A DNA stretch of 64,000 nucleotides from assembly GCA_023391095.1 (NCBI GenBank), contig JAEWBN010000018.1, forward strand, positions 1 to 64,000, in the 5' to 3' direction. Below are positions 23,863 through 31,829 of this stretch, in pieces (position 1 is the first letter of the stretch; each line of letters opens with the position of its first letter). Origin of the DNA: Pseudomonadota bacterium. GTDB lineage: Bacteria > Pseudomonadota > Alphaproteobacteria > Rhizobiales > Devosiaceae. The position numbers were made by a program, and so were the translations under genes. The notes beneath the pieces are model-generated. The model worked only from the letters and a program-made list of their open reading frames with translations, did no database searches and was not told where the DNA came from.

Positions 23863-24612
23863 ATGAGCACGGCACAGGATACCATGCTTTACCTCGACGG
23901 CGTTTCGGTTGCCTTCGACGGGTTCAAGGCGATCAACAACCTCTCGATCATCGTCAAACCAGCCGAAATGCTCGCCATTATCGGGCCCAACGGCGCGGGC
24001 AAGACCACGATGATGGACATCATCACCGGCAAGACGCGGCCTGACGCCGGGGCGGTGCTGTTCGATGGACGAACTGATCTCACCAGGATGGACGAGGCGG
24101 CGATTGCCAATCTGGGCATCGGGCGGAAATTCCAGAAGCCCACCGTTTTTGAAAGCCATACCGTCTGGGACAATCTCGAAATGGCGCTGAAAACGCCGCG
24201 CGGCATCTTCTCGACACTCTTCTACAAGCCCAGCGCCAAGGATCTGGAGCGCATCACCGAAATCTTGGAAACCGTGCGCCTGCTGCCCCGCAAGGATGAG
24301 CTGGCGGCCAATCTCAGCCACGGGCAAAAGCAGTGGCTCGAAATTGGCATGCTGCTTGCACAGGACCCCAAGCTGTTGCTGGTCGACGAACCTGTCGCCG
24401 GCATGACCGACAGCGAGACCGAGGAGACGGCCAAGTTGCTGCGCGAAATCGCCAAGACACGATCGGTTGTCGTCGTCGAGCACGACATGAGCTTTGTGCG
24501 CGAACTGTCCTCCCGCGTCGTCTGCCTCGCCGAAGGATCGGTCCTGGCGGAGGGATCGCTGGAGCAGGTCAGCGCCAACCCCGTGGTCATCGAAAGGTAT
24601 CTGGGACGATGA
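23863..24612 (+). CDS. urtD: Urea ABC transporter ATPase UrtD
   Basis: A 249-residue LivG-type ATPase: Walker A GPNGAGKTT, Q loop RKFQKPTVFE, a signature motif shifted to NLSHGQKQWLEI (characteristic of UrtD), Walker B LLLVDEPVAGM and H-loop VVEHDMSFV. It powers urea uptake with UrtE. It begins 3 bp after urtC and its stop overlaps the urtE start. Confidence 0.96.
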   Translation: MSTAQDTMLYLDGVSVAFDGFKAINNLSIIVKPAEMLAIIGPNGAGKTTMMDIITGKTRPDAGAVLFDGRTDLTRMDEAAIANLGIGRKFQKPTVFESHTVWDNLEMALKTPRGIFSTLFYKPSAKDLERITEILETVRLLPRKDELAANLSHGQKQWLEIGMLLAQDPKLLLVDEPVAGMTDSETEETAKLLREIAKTRSVVVVEHDMSFVRELSSRVVCLAEGSVLAEGSLEQVSANPVVIERYLGR

Positions 24613-25313
24613 GCGCCGCCCTGACAATCGACACCATCGACCTCCATTACGGCGCGGCGCAGGCGCTCAAGGGCATTTCGCTGACCTGCCAGCCCGGCCG
24701 CATCACGGCCGTTTTGGGCCGGAACGGGGTCGGCAAGTCATCGACCCTGCGGGCCATTACCGGAATCAACCACATCACGGCCGGCCAGATCGCTTTTGGC
24801 GAGGATGTGCTCAAGAAAGCCCCACCCTACAAAAGGGCGCGCATGGGCATTGGCTATGTGCCACAGGGGCGGGAAATCTTTCCCCTCCTCACCGTCCGCG
24901 AAAACCTCGAAACCGGCTATGCCGGACTAGCCCGGGGCGAGCGGAACATACCGGACTATATTTTCGACCTGTTCCCCGTGCTCAAAACCATGCTCAACCG
25001 GCGCGGCGGTGATCTCTCTGGCGGACAGCAGCAGCAACTGGCCATCGGCCGAGCGCTGGTCACCCGTCCCGAAATCCTGGTGCTGGACGAACCCACCGAA
25101 GGCATTCAGCCTTCCATCATCAAGGATATTGGCCGCGCGCTGCAATTTCTGCGCGACGACAAGGGCATGACGATCCTTCTAGTGGAGCAGTTTCTCGATT
25201 TCTGCCGTGAGATCGCGGACGATATCTACGTCATGGACCGCGGGGAAATCATGCATGCCGGCCCTGCCAGCGACCTCGATCTTCCCGAGGTCCGTCGGCA
25301 CCTGATGGTATAA
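24609..25313 (+). CDS. urtE: Urea ABC transporter ATPase UrtE
   Basis: A 234-residue LivF-type ATPase: Walker A GRNGVGKSS, Q loop GYVPQGREIFP, signature LSGGQQQQLAI, Walker B LVLDEPTEGIQPSI and H-loop LLVEQFLDF. ATG 24609 overlaps the urtD stop (ATGA); an upstream open extension in this frame is antisense-like and was discarded. It completes the importer. A hairpin directly after the stop separates it from a small convergent gene. Confidence 0.96.
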   Translation: MSAALTIDTIDLHYGAAQALKGISLTCQPGRITAVLGRNGVGKSSTLRAITGINHITAGQIAFGEDVLKKAPPYKRARMGIGYVPQGREIFPLLTVRENLETGYAGLARGERNIPDYIFDLFPVLKTMLNRRGGDLSGGQQQQLAIGRALVTRPEILVLDEPTEGIQPSIIKDIGRALQFLRDDKGMTILLVEQFLDFCREIADDIYVMDRGEIMHAGPASDLDLPEVRRHLMV

Positions 25314-25320
25314 CAGCAAA

Positions 25321-25341
25321 CGCCCGGCACGAAGCCGGGCG
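25321..25341. terminator. Bidirectional hairpin between urtE and a small secreted protein gene
   Basis: CGCCCGGC and GCCGGGCG with an ACGAA loop lie 8 bp after the urtE stop. On the minus strand TTTGCTG follows, on the plus strand TCATGG, so termination is better supported for the minus-strand gene. It sits between two convergent stops. Confidence 0.6.
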
Positions 25342-25366
25342 TCATGGGTAGTCTATGTCCGAACGA

Positions 25367-25684
25367 TTACTGGATCAGACCAGCAGTACGGCAATCTTCG
25401 AGAGTGATCAGCTCGAGGTCGATGGTGGTCGACGCATTGCGAGCGGAGGTATCGTTCTCGAGGTTGGTGTTGCCGTCTTCATCGGTTTCGGGCTCGGTCG
25501 GGTCAGTGCCCGCGATATCGCCATTCTGCTCTTCAAGAGCCAGCGCATCGCACTGCGCCTGAACCTTCGGCAGGTCGGCATCGGAAACGTCAAAGCCGGC
25601 GACCGAGGTCTGGGCATAGGCGGAACCGGCAAAAGCAACACCGGCGACGAGGGCAAGTACACTAAGGCTCGACTTGATGGTCAT
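25367..25684 (-). CDS. Small acidic secreted protein
   Basis: A 105-residue protein starting at ATG 25684 with AGAGG about 8 bases upstream. Residues 1-24 form a Sec signal peptide (cleavage near AYA-QT). The mature 80 residues are acidic (NGDIAGTDPTEPETDEDGN) with two cysteines (VQAQCDAL and LEDCRTAG) that could form a disulfide. I recognise no family. It lies between the urt and ure gene sets, transcribed towards urtE and divergent from ureD across only 77 bp, so it may share control with urease. Function unknown. Confidence 0.75.
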   Translation of the reverse strand: MTIKSSLSVLALVAGVAFAGSAYAQTSVAGFDVSDADLPKVQAQCDALALEEQNGDIAGTDPTEPETDEDGNTNLENDTSARNASTTIDLELITLEDCRTAGLIQ

Positions 25685-25715
25685 TGGAATAACCTCTTGA
25701 AATGTCTTTTTGAAA

Positions 25716-25742
25716 GAGCGTTTGCTCGACCACTTAACGAGC
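25716..25742. promoter_or_regulatory. Inverted repeats in the 77-bp ureD divergent promoter region
   Basis: GAGC-N4-GCTC and GCTCG-N9-CGAGC overlap around 25716-25742, midway between the starts of the small secreted protein gene and ureD. In such a short divergent region dyads are candidate operator sites. Their sequence matches no regulator I can name. Confidence 0.25.
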
Positions 25743-25761
25743 GTATTGGCGTATCGTTGCA

Positions 25762-26604
25762 ATGAATTCTATCGCCAAAAAAAATGTGATTACGCATTCC
25801 TTGCAGCGGGCACGCGGAATTGGCCGCGTTGCTACCATCCAGCTTGAGGATCGAACGCGGCTGACAACCCTGTTTCAGGAGGGATGCGCAAAGATCCGCC
25901 TGCCCAACACCCATACCGGCGCCATGGAGGCGGTGCTGATCAATACGGCAGGCGGCCTGACCGGCGGCGATCAGCTTGCCTGGGGCGCGGAGGTTGGACC
26001 GGGTGGACATCTCATTCTCACTACCCAGGCCTGCGAGCGCAGCTACCGCTCGACCGGAGACACCGCGCAGGTCGAAACCACGATCCGGGTCGGCGAGAAC
26101 GCCCATCTCGACTGGCTACCGCAGGAAACCATCCTGTTTGCCGGCAGCAAACTGGCGCGCCGTCTCGACGTGGATCTGGGAGAGGGCGCGACACTGACCG
26201 CCATCGAAGCCGTACTGCTTGGGCGCGACGCCATGGGCGAGGACGCCCGCGATGCGCTTCTGACCGACACCTGGCGCATCCGGCGCAACGGCCGGCTGGT
26301 GCATGCCGAAGCGACCCGCCTTTCCGGCCGAGACACGGAACGCGATGGGCTCTCCCTCCTTGCAGGCTGCAATGCCTTTGCGTCCATCGTGCATATCGCG
26401 GCCTCCGAGGACGGCGCCCAGCGCCTGGGTGACCGGCTCAAAGCCGATTTGCCGCAAGGACGTGGCATCGCGCTCAGCATAATGGGCGAAAGGATCGTCA
26501 TCCGGGCCCTGGCCGAAAGCGGGCTTGCCCTGCGCCGGCTGATTGTTCCCGCACTTGTTACCCTCGCCGGCGCCGGCACGCTGCCGCGCCTCTGGCATCT
26601 CTAA
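25762..26604 (+). CDS. ureD: Urease accessory protein UreD
   Basis: A 280-residue member of the UreD/UreH family, starting the urease operon. Family segments include INTAGGLTGGDQLAWGAEVG, TTQACERSYRS, the QETILFAGS motif and ALLTDTWRIRRNGRL. UreD binds apo-urease and, with UreF and UreG, forms the complex that delivers nickel to the active site. ATG 25762 starts 77 bp from the divergent small-protein gene. ureA follows after 14 bp, so it is the first gene of ureDAJB...CE(F)G. Confidence 0.96.
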   Translation: MNSIAKKNVITHSLQRARGIGRVATIQLEDRTRLTTLFQEGCAKIRLPNTHTGAMEAVLINTAGGLTGGDQLAWGAEVGPGGHLILTTQACERSYRSTGDTAQVETTIRVGENAHLDWLPQETILFAGSKLARRLDVDLGEGATLTAIEAVLLGRDAMGEDARDALLTDTWRIRRNGRLVHAEATRLSGRDTERDGLSLLAGCNAFASIVHIAASEDGAQRLGDRLKADLPQGRGIALSIMGERIVIRALAESGLALRRLIVPALVTLAGAGTLPRLWHL

Positions 26605-26618
26605 GGATACGCAGACCC

Positions 26619-26921
26619 ATGAACCTCACGCCTCGCGAAAAGGACAAGCTGCTGATTGCCATGGCCGCCATTGTGGCGCGCAAGCGCCTCGAACGCGGCG
26701 TCAAGCTCAATCATCCCGAAGCCATCGCCCTGATCACCGACTTCGTGGTCGAAGGTGCTCGCGACGGCCGCCCGGTGTCCGAACTCATGGAAGCGGGCGC
26801 CCATGTCATCAGGCGTGACCAGGTCATGGAAGGCATTGCCGAGATGATCCACGACGTTCAAGTCGAAGCCACCTTTCCCGACGGCACCAAGCTCGTCACC
26901 GTCCACCAGCCCATCCGCTAA
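26619..26921 (+). CDS. ureA: Urease gamma subunit
   Basis: A 100-residue subunit of normal length, with the conserved MNLTPREKDKLLIAMAAIVA start and the segments RGVKLNHPEAIALI and MIHDVQVEATFPDGTKLVTV. It forms the (UreABC)3 trimer with UreB and UreC. AAGGAT about 10 bases before the start supports ATG 26619. The subunit order is the separate-subunit type (gamma, beta and alpha as distinct genes), unlike the fused Helicobacter form. Confidence 0.97.
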   Translation: MNLTPREKDKLLIAMAAIVARKRLERGVKLNHPEAIALITDFVVEGARDGRPVSELMEAGAHVIRRDQVMEGIAEMIHDVQVEATFPDGTKLVTVHQPIR

Positions 26922-26931
26922 GGAGCCGCCC

Positions 26932-27507
26932 ATGTTCAAGCGCAGCCTGCTGGCCCTCGCCATCACCGCCGCCGCCACCATGCCCGCATTCGCCCATCTC
27001 GATCCGGGCGAGCACGGTTCCTTTGCAGCCGGGTTCAGCCACCCCCTTTTCGGGCTCGACCATATTCTGGCCATGGCGGCCGTGGGTCTGTGGGCCGCTC
27101 AGCAGGGTGGGCGCGCGATCTGGCTCGTCCCGGCCGCATTCGTGGGCACCATGGCGCTGGGCTTTGCGCTGGCCACTGCCGGCGTCCCCCTGCCCTTTGT
27201 CGAGCCGGTCATCCTGGCTTCCGTCATCTTTGTCGGCATAGCCATTGCGCTGGCCATGCCGGTGCCGGCGCCCGCCATCGCCGCCATGGTCGCCTTCTTC
27301 GCCTTTTTCCACGGACATGCCCATGGCGGCGAACTGGGCGAGGCCGGTGCCTGGCAGTTTGCCCTTGGTTTCATTCTCGCGACCATTGCGCTTCACGCTT
27401 CGGGCATTGCCGGGGGCCTGCTGCTTGGGCGCTTGGGCAAGGCGCTGCCGCGTGTGCTGGGCGCGGCAACGGCGCTTGGCGGCCTCTGGCTCGCCATGGG
27501 CGCCTGA
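26932..27507 (+). CDS. ureJ: HupE/UreJ-family nickel transporter
   Basis: A 191-residue membrane protein with a signal peptide (residues 1-21), then about six helices. The diagnostic motif is HPLFGLDHILAMAAVGLWA (HPxxGxDHxxxMxxxG), and a second His-rich site is FFHGHAHGGELGE. In this family the histidines and aspartate bind Ni2+ for import into the cytoplasm, here for urease. It sits between ureA and ureB with short gaps (10 and 12 bp). HupE homologues near hydrogenases do the same job; no hydrogenase gene is visible, so UreJ is the better name. Confidence 0.93.
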   Translation: MFKRSLLALAITAAATMPAFAHLDPGEHGSFAAGFSHPLFGLDHILAMAAVGLWAAQQGGRAIWLVPAAFVGTMALGFALATAGVPLPFVEPVILASVIFVGIAIALAMPVPAPAIAAMVAFFAFFHGHAHGGELGEAGAWQFALGFILATIALHASGIAGGLLLGRLGKALPRVLGAATALGGLWLAMGA

Positions 27508-27519
27508 AAGGAACCGCGC

Positions 27520-27825
27520 ATGATCCCCGGACAAGTCATCCCCGCACAGGGCGATATCGAGCTCAATGCCGGCGCGCCGCAACTGGTCATCGAAGTGGCC
27601 AATACCGGCGACCGGCCCATTCAGGTCGGTTCGCACTACCATTTCTACGAAACCAATGCGGGGCTGCGCTTCGACCGCGAAAGCACGCGCGGCATGCGGC
27701 TCGATATCGCTGCGGGCACCGCAGTCCGCTTCGAGCCGGGCCAGACGCGCGAGGTGCGACTGGTGCCGATTGCCGGCGATAGGCGGATTTTCGGCTTTCG
27801 CCAGCTCGTCATGGGCGAGCTGTGA
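27520..27825 (+). CDS. ureB: Urease beta subunit
   Basis: A 101-residue subunit with the family start MIPGQVIPAQGDIELNAG, the conserved SHYHFYETNAGLRFDR and the TAVRFEPGQTREVRLVPI segment. It packs with UreA and UreC in the (UreABC)3 urease. It is followed by 99 bp that contain a hairpin (27854-27875, CCCGGCGC with GCGCCGGG) before the next gene. Confidence 0.96.
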   Translation: MIPGQVIPAQGDIELNAGAPQLVIEVANTGDRPIQVGSHYHFYETNAGLRFDRESTRGMRLDIAAGTAVRFEPGQTREVRLVPIAGDRRIFGFRQLVMGEL

Positions 27826-27853
27826 GCGGGCCGCTGCACATCTGCAAAACCGG

Positions 27854-27875
27854 CCCGGCGCCATGGCGCGCCGGG
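27854..27875 (+). other. Intra-operon hairpin downstream of ureB
   Basis: CCCGGCGC (27854-27861) and GCGCCGGG (27868-27875) form an 8-bp stem around CATGGC, 28 bp after the ureB stop, followed by ATAAAACC. It is not a strong terminator but could modulate mRNA stability or translation of the following gene. Confidence 0.4.
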
Positions 27876-27924
27876 ATAAAACCTGCTTTAAGGGCGGCCA
27901 CCGACCCAGCAAGGCCGCACGCTC

Positions 27925-28341
27925 ATGACCTCACAGACCGGTTCCGAAGACAAGATCGAACAGCTCCGTCAGCGGCTGGCTGCGGTTCTCAAGGATCTGC
28001 AGGACGCCGGTCTTCAGGACCCGGAAGCGGTGGCCATGGTCGGCAGCCTGGCGTCGGACATTTGCGCCAGCCTCAAGACATCCGGCTGGGGCGACGCCAA
28101 GCAATCCATGTCGGACGCCAATTATGCCGAGCTGCTCGCAGCGTTCGAGCGGCAGGGCAATGCGCTCTACAAGGATGGCAAGGTCAAGCAGGCCTATGCT
28201 GTCCAGGCGCTTGCCGTTTCGCTGGTGGCCAGCCGTCATCGCGGGCACAAGCGCATCACCCAGGGCGAGCAATTGCTCGATGGCGTGATCGAAGCCGCTA
28301 TCCGGCACTATCAGCGCGGCGTGAAAGCCAGCGCCAACTAA
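27925..28341 (+). CDS. Unidentified 138-residue cytosolic protein in the urease operon
   Basis: I do not recognise this protein. It is hydrophilic and helical, without signal peptide or membrane segment. The N-terminus reads MTSQTGSEDKIEQLRQRL with heptad-like spacing, and the middle contains an amphipathic stretch (AKQSMSDANYAELLAAF). The C-terminal half, GNALYKDGKVKQAYAVQALA followed by SLVASRHRG, is TPR-like, and a basic tail ends it. Position between ureB and ureC in the same direction, with about 100-bp gaps on both sides, suggests cotranscription, but it is not one of the standard accessory proteins. A role in urease assembly or nickel handling is possible but not shown. Conservation in other ure loci would decide. 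Confidence 0.75.
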   Translation: MTSQTGSEDKIEQLRQRLAAVLKDLQDAGLQDPEAVAMVGSLASDICASLKTSGWGDAKQSMSDANYAELLAAFERQGNALYKDGKVKQAYAVQALAVSLVASRHRGHKRITQGEQLLDGVIEAAIRHYQRGVKASAN

Positions 28342-28444
28342 ACCAGACCCTTTTCATTGCAAGGCCGACCCCGACCCTGGCGCTACCTGCGCGCCGGGAC
28401 GGCTCGTCATTGCCAATCCACCCGTTCTGAGCCCGGAGCCCACC

Positions 28445-30154
28445 ATGCCCGCCCGCATTTCCCGCGCCACCTATGCCGACATGTATGGCCCCACCACGGG
28501 CGACAAGGTCCGGCTCGCCGATACGGAGCTCTTCATCGAGGTCGAGAAGGATTTCACCACCTATGGCGAAGAGGTGAAGTTCGGTGGCGGCAAGGTGATC
28601 CGCGATGGCATGGGCCAGTCCCAGCGCACCCGCGCCGAAGGCGCCGTCGACACCGTCATCACCAATGCGCTGATCGTGGATTATACCGGCATCTACAAGG
28701 CCGATATCGGGCTCAAGAACGGACTGATCGCCGGCATAGGCAGGGCCGGCAATCCCGACACACAGCCGGGCGTCGACATCATCATCGGCCCTTCGACCGA
28801 AGCCATTGCGGGCGAAGGCAAGATCGTCACGGCTGGGGGCATGGACGCCCATATCCACTTCATCTGCCCCCAGCAGATCGAAGAAGCACTGATGAGCGGC
28901 GTCACCACCATGCTCGGCGGCGGTTCTGGTCCGGCCCATGGCACACTGGCGACCACCTGCACCGGCGCCTGGCATATCGAGCGCATGATCGAGAGCTTTG
29001 ACGCTTTCCCGATGAACCTGGCGCTGGCCGGCAAGGGCAATGCCGCGGTTCCGGCGCCGCTAGAGGAAATGATCCTTTCCGGCGCCTCCTGCCTCAAGCT
29101 GCACGAGGACTGGGGCACCACCCCCGCCGCCATCGACAACTGCCTTTCGGTCGCCGACGATTATGACGTGCAGGTGATGATCCACACCGACACGCTCAAT
29201 GAAAGCGGCTTTGTCGAGGACACGGTTGGGGCCTTCAAGGGTCGCACCATTCACGCCTTCCACACCGAGGGCGCCGGCGGCGGCCACGCTCCTGATATTT
29301 TGAAGGTCGCGGGACTGCCCAACGTCATCCCGTCCTCGACCAACCCGACCCGGCCCTACACGGTCAACACCATTGCCGAGCATCTCGACATGCTCATGGT
29401 CTGCCATCACCTCGACCAGTCCATTCCCGAGGATGTGGCTTTTGCTGAATCCCGCATCCGCAAGGAGACCATCGCGGCCGAGGATATTCTCCACGACATG
29501 GGCGCGCTCTCGGTCATTTCATCGGACAGCCAGGCCATGGGGCGCGTCGGGGAGGTGCTAATCCGCACCTGGCAGACGGCCGACAAGATGAAGCGCCAGC
29601 GCGGTCGCCTGTCGGAAGAAACCGGCGACAACGACAATTTCCGCGTCCGTCGCTATATCGCCAAATACACGATCAACCCGGCCATCGCCCATGGCATGAG
29701 CCACCACATCGGCTCGGTTGAAGTGGGCAAGCGCGCTGATCTTGTCCTTTGGAACCCCGCCTTTTTCGGCGTGAAGCCGGAAATGGTGCTACTTGGCGGC
29801 TCCATCGCGGCCGCCCCCATGGGCGACCCCAACGCCTCCATCCCAACCCCGCAGCCGATGCATTACCGACCGATGTTCGGCGCCTATGGCAAGCTGGTCG
29901 GACGTTCCTCGGTGGTCTTCATCTCGCAGGCAGCCCATGACGCGGGCCTGCGCAACCGGCTGGGCGTGGAAAAGCAGCTCCTACCCGTCTCCAATACCCG
30001 CTCGGGCATCGGCAAGGCGGCGATGAAACTCAACACCGCCACGCCCGTCATCGACGTCCATCCCGAAACCTATGAGGTTCGTGCCGATGGCGAATTGCTG
30101 ACCTGCGAACCGGCGACGGTGCTGCCCATGGCGCAGCGCTATTTCCTGTTCTGA
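28445..30154 (+). CDS. ureC: Urease alpha subunit (catalytic)
   Basis: A 569-residue amidohydrolase with complete active-site motifs. The nickel histidines are in MDAHIHFICPQQ, the carbamylated lysine is in GASCLKLHEDWG, further metal/substrate histidines lie in VMIHTDTLNESG and IHAFHTEGAGGGHAPD, the catalytic flap is MVCHHLDQSIPED, and the aspartate ligand is in SVISSDSQAMGR. Length is normal. It hydrolyses urea to ammonia and carbamate in the cytoplasm. It is separated from ureB by an unknown gene, and from ureE by a MliC-like gene. Confidence 0.97.
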   Translation: MPARISRATYADMYGPTTGDKVRLADTELFIEVEKDFTTYGEEVKFGGGKVIRDGMGQSQRTRAEGAVDTVITNALIVDYTGIYKADIGLKNGLIAGIGRAGNPDTQPGVDIIIGPSTEAIAGEGKIVTAGGMDAHIHFICPQQIEEALMSGVTTMLGGGSGPAHGTLATTCTGAWHIERMIESFDAFPMNLALAGKGNAAVPAPLEEMILSGASCLKLHEDWGTTPAAIDNCLSVADDYDVQVMIHTDTLNESGFVEDTVGAFKGRTIHAFHTEGAGGGHAPDILKVAGLPNVIPSSTNPTRPYTVNTIAEHLDMLMVCHHLDQSIPEDVAFAESRIRKETIAAEDILHDMGALSVISSDSQAMGRVGEVLIRTWQTADKMKRQRGRLSEETGDNDNFRVRRYIAKYTINPAIAHGMSHHIGSVEVGKRADLVLWNPAFFGVKPEMVLLGGSIAAAPMGDPNASIPTPQPMHYRPMFGAYGKLVGRSSVVFISQAAHDAGLRNRLGVEKQLLPVSNTRSGIGKAAMKLNTATPVIDVHPETYEVRADGELLTCEPATVLPMAQRYFLF

Positions 30155-30255
30155 GCGGATGATATCGGCTTGCAGCGTCGCGTTATCGACATGATTGTGG
30201 TCACCATGCAGGGCACTGGCGCGTCGCGCCATTGCCCCAGCCGAGGAGGACCGCC

Positions 30256-30687
30256 ATGAACACGACCCGCATCCTATGCGCCGCCGCCTTCACCCTGCTT
30301 GCCGCCCCCGTCTTCGCCCAGGGAGAGGGCGAGGCACCGGAGGCCCAGGCGCCGAGCCCGGTGGTAACGCCGGCCACTTCGGCAAGCGTCGTCCTGACCC
30401 TCGAAAGCGCCGGCAATATCGAGCGCAATGTCGTGGTTTATCAGTGCGACACCGGCGAAAGCCTAGCGGTCCAGTATATCAACGCGGCACCCAATTTCCT
30501 CGCCATCGTCCCCGTGGATGGCCAAAACCATGTGTTTGCGACGACCATCTCCGCCTCGGGCGCGCGCTATGTGTCGGGCCCCTATGAATGGTGGAGCCAC
30601 CAGGGCGAAGGCACGCTGCGCGACCTGATGCAGGACGAGGACGCCGAGCCGCTCGCCAGCTGCAACGAAGTCGGCAACACACCGTAA
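30256..30687 (+). CDS. MliC-like periplasmic protein (C-type lysozyme inhibitor family)
   Basis: A 143-residue protein starting at ATG 30256 with a strong GAGGAGG 6 bases upstream. Signal peptide 1-22 (cleavage near VFA-QG). The rest matches the MliC/PliC pattern: YQCDTGESLAVQYINAAP, the SASGARYVSGPYEWW stretch, GEGTLRDL and a closing cysteine. Cys residues in YQCD and LASCNE could form the family disulfide. Characterised members inhibit C-type lysozyme or sit in the envelope. It lies inside the urease operon between ureC and ureE, an odd place for an envelope protein. The match is by pattern only. Confidence 0.82.
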   Translation: MNTTRILCAAAFTLLAAPVFAQGEGEAPEAQAPSPVVTPATSASVVLTLESAGNIERNVVVYQCDTGESLAVQYINAAPNFLAIVPVDGQNHVFATTISASGARYVSGPYEWWSHQGEGTLRDLMQDEDAEPLASCNEVGNTP

Positions 30688-30702
30688 GATCAAGGACTAT
30701 TC

Positions 30703-31176
30703 ATGCACCGTGTCACTGCACTGCTCGAACCCGGCCAAGGCACAGGCCTGCCCTTTGACATGGTCGTGCTCGAGCATGACGAGCGCCGCGTTCGCCGAAA
30801 GCTCCTGCGGTGTGTGCATGGCGACGAGGTGCTGGTCGATTTCCCGCAGACGGTCACGCTGGAGCCGCGGCAGTTGCTGCAGCTCGAAGACGGGCGCACG
30901 GTGGAAGTCATAGCCGCCGAAGAACTGCTCTACGAAATCCGGGCGCGCGATGCTGGACATCTGCTCCGGCTGGCTTGGCATATCGGTAATCGCCATACGC
31001 CGGCCCAGCTGGAAGAAAGCCGAATCCTGATCAAGCGCGACCATGTGCTCAAGACCATGCTGGAAGGCTTGGGCGCGCGCGTGGTCAATGTGTCCGAACC
31101 CTTCTTTGCCGAACACGGCGCCTACCACAGCCACAGCCATGCCGATGCCGGCCACGCGCTGCTGGTCCGCCGTTGA
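30703..31176 (+). CDS. ureE: Urease nickel chaperone UreE
   Basis: A 157-residue metallochaperone with the UreE fold (N-terminal RVTALLEPGQG, central RPxxLL-type repeats and LEPRQLLQLEDGRTVEV). The C-terminus is His-rich (EHGAYHSHSHADAGH), which binds extra nickel. It transfers Ni2+ to UreG. Its stop overlaps the ureF start (TTGA). Confidence 0.94.
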   Translation: MHRVTALLEPGQGTGLPFDMVVLEHDERRVRRKLLRCVHGDEVLVDFPQTVTLEPRQLLQLEDGRTVEVIAAEELLYEIRARDAGHLLRLAWHIGNRHTPAQLEESRILIKRDHVLKTMLEGLGARVVNVSEPFFAEHGAYHSHSHADAGHALLVRR

Positions 31177-31829
31177 GTGGTGATCTGCAAAAGCTGCTGA
31201 CCTGGCTGTCGCCGGCCTTTCCGGTGGGCGCCTTTGCATGGTCGGCGGGGCTGGAAACCGCCATCGTCGACGGCCGCGTCCATGACCGCGCCACAGCGGA
31301 GGACTGGATCGGCGGCGCCCTGTCCCATGGCGGCGTGCGCACGGACGCGATCCTTCTCGCGCACGCGCACAGGGACTGGGACAAGGCCGAGACGTTGCGC
31401 GAGATCGCCGATCTCTGCGCGGCGCTGACCCCGTCGCGCGAGCGACTGGCCGAAACTCACCAGACCGGGAATGCCTTTGTGCTCGCCAGTGCGGCTTGGC
31501 CAGCGACGGCGACACCGGCCTATCCACGCCCATGCCCCTACCCCATCGCCGTGGGCGCGCTGGCCGGCAGCCACGCCATCGGGCTCACGGACACGCTGAT
31601 CGCCTACCTCACCGCCACCGTCCATTCACAGGTGTCGGTTGCGGTGCGCCTCGTACCCATCGGGCAGAGCGACGGGCTGGCCATCATGGCCGCGCTGGAG
31701 CCGGCAATCGCTGCATTGGCGCAAATGTGCCAGCATGCCACACTGGACGAAATCGGCTCGGTAGCCTATGGCGCCGATATCGCCCAGATGCAGCACGAAG
31801 CGCTGCCCACAAGGATTTTCCGCTCATGA
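31173..31829 (+). CDS. ureF: Urease accessory protein UreF
   Basis: A 218-residue helical protein with the family signature LLTWLSPAFPVGAFAWSAGLE and the C-terminal DEIGSVAYGADIAQMQHEAL. UreF joins UreD and UreG and acts as a gate in urease maturation. It starts with TTG 31173, overlapping the ureE stop by 3 bp; no other start gives the conserved N-terminus. The downstream DUF3995 gene overlaps its stop (ATGA). Confidence 0.93.
   Translation: MSGDLQKLLTWLSPAFPVGAFAWSAGLETAIVDGRVHDRATAEDWIGGALSHGGVRTDAILLAHAHRDWDKAETLREIADLCAALTPSRERLAETHQTGNAFVLASAAWPATATPAYPRPCPYPIAVGALAGSHAIGLTDTLIAYLTATVHSQVSVAVRLVPIGQSDGLAIMAALEPAIAALAQMCQHATLDEIGSVAYGADIAQMQHEALPTRIFRS

Noticed and set aside
27822..28430. 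A 202-codon plus-strand frame overlapping the unknown urease-operon gene
   Set aside because: It is out of frame with the better candidate 27925-28341 and is Arg/Pro-rich like other shadow frames.
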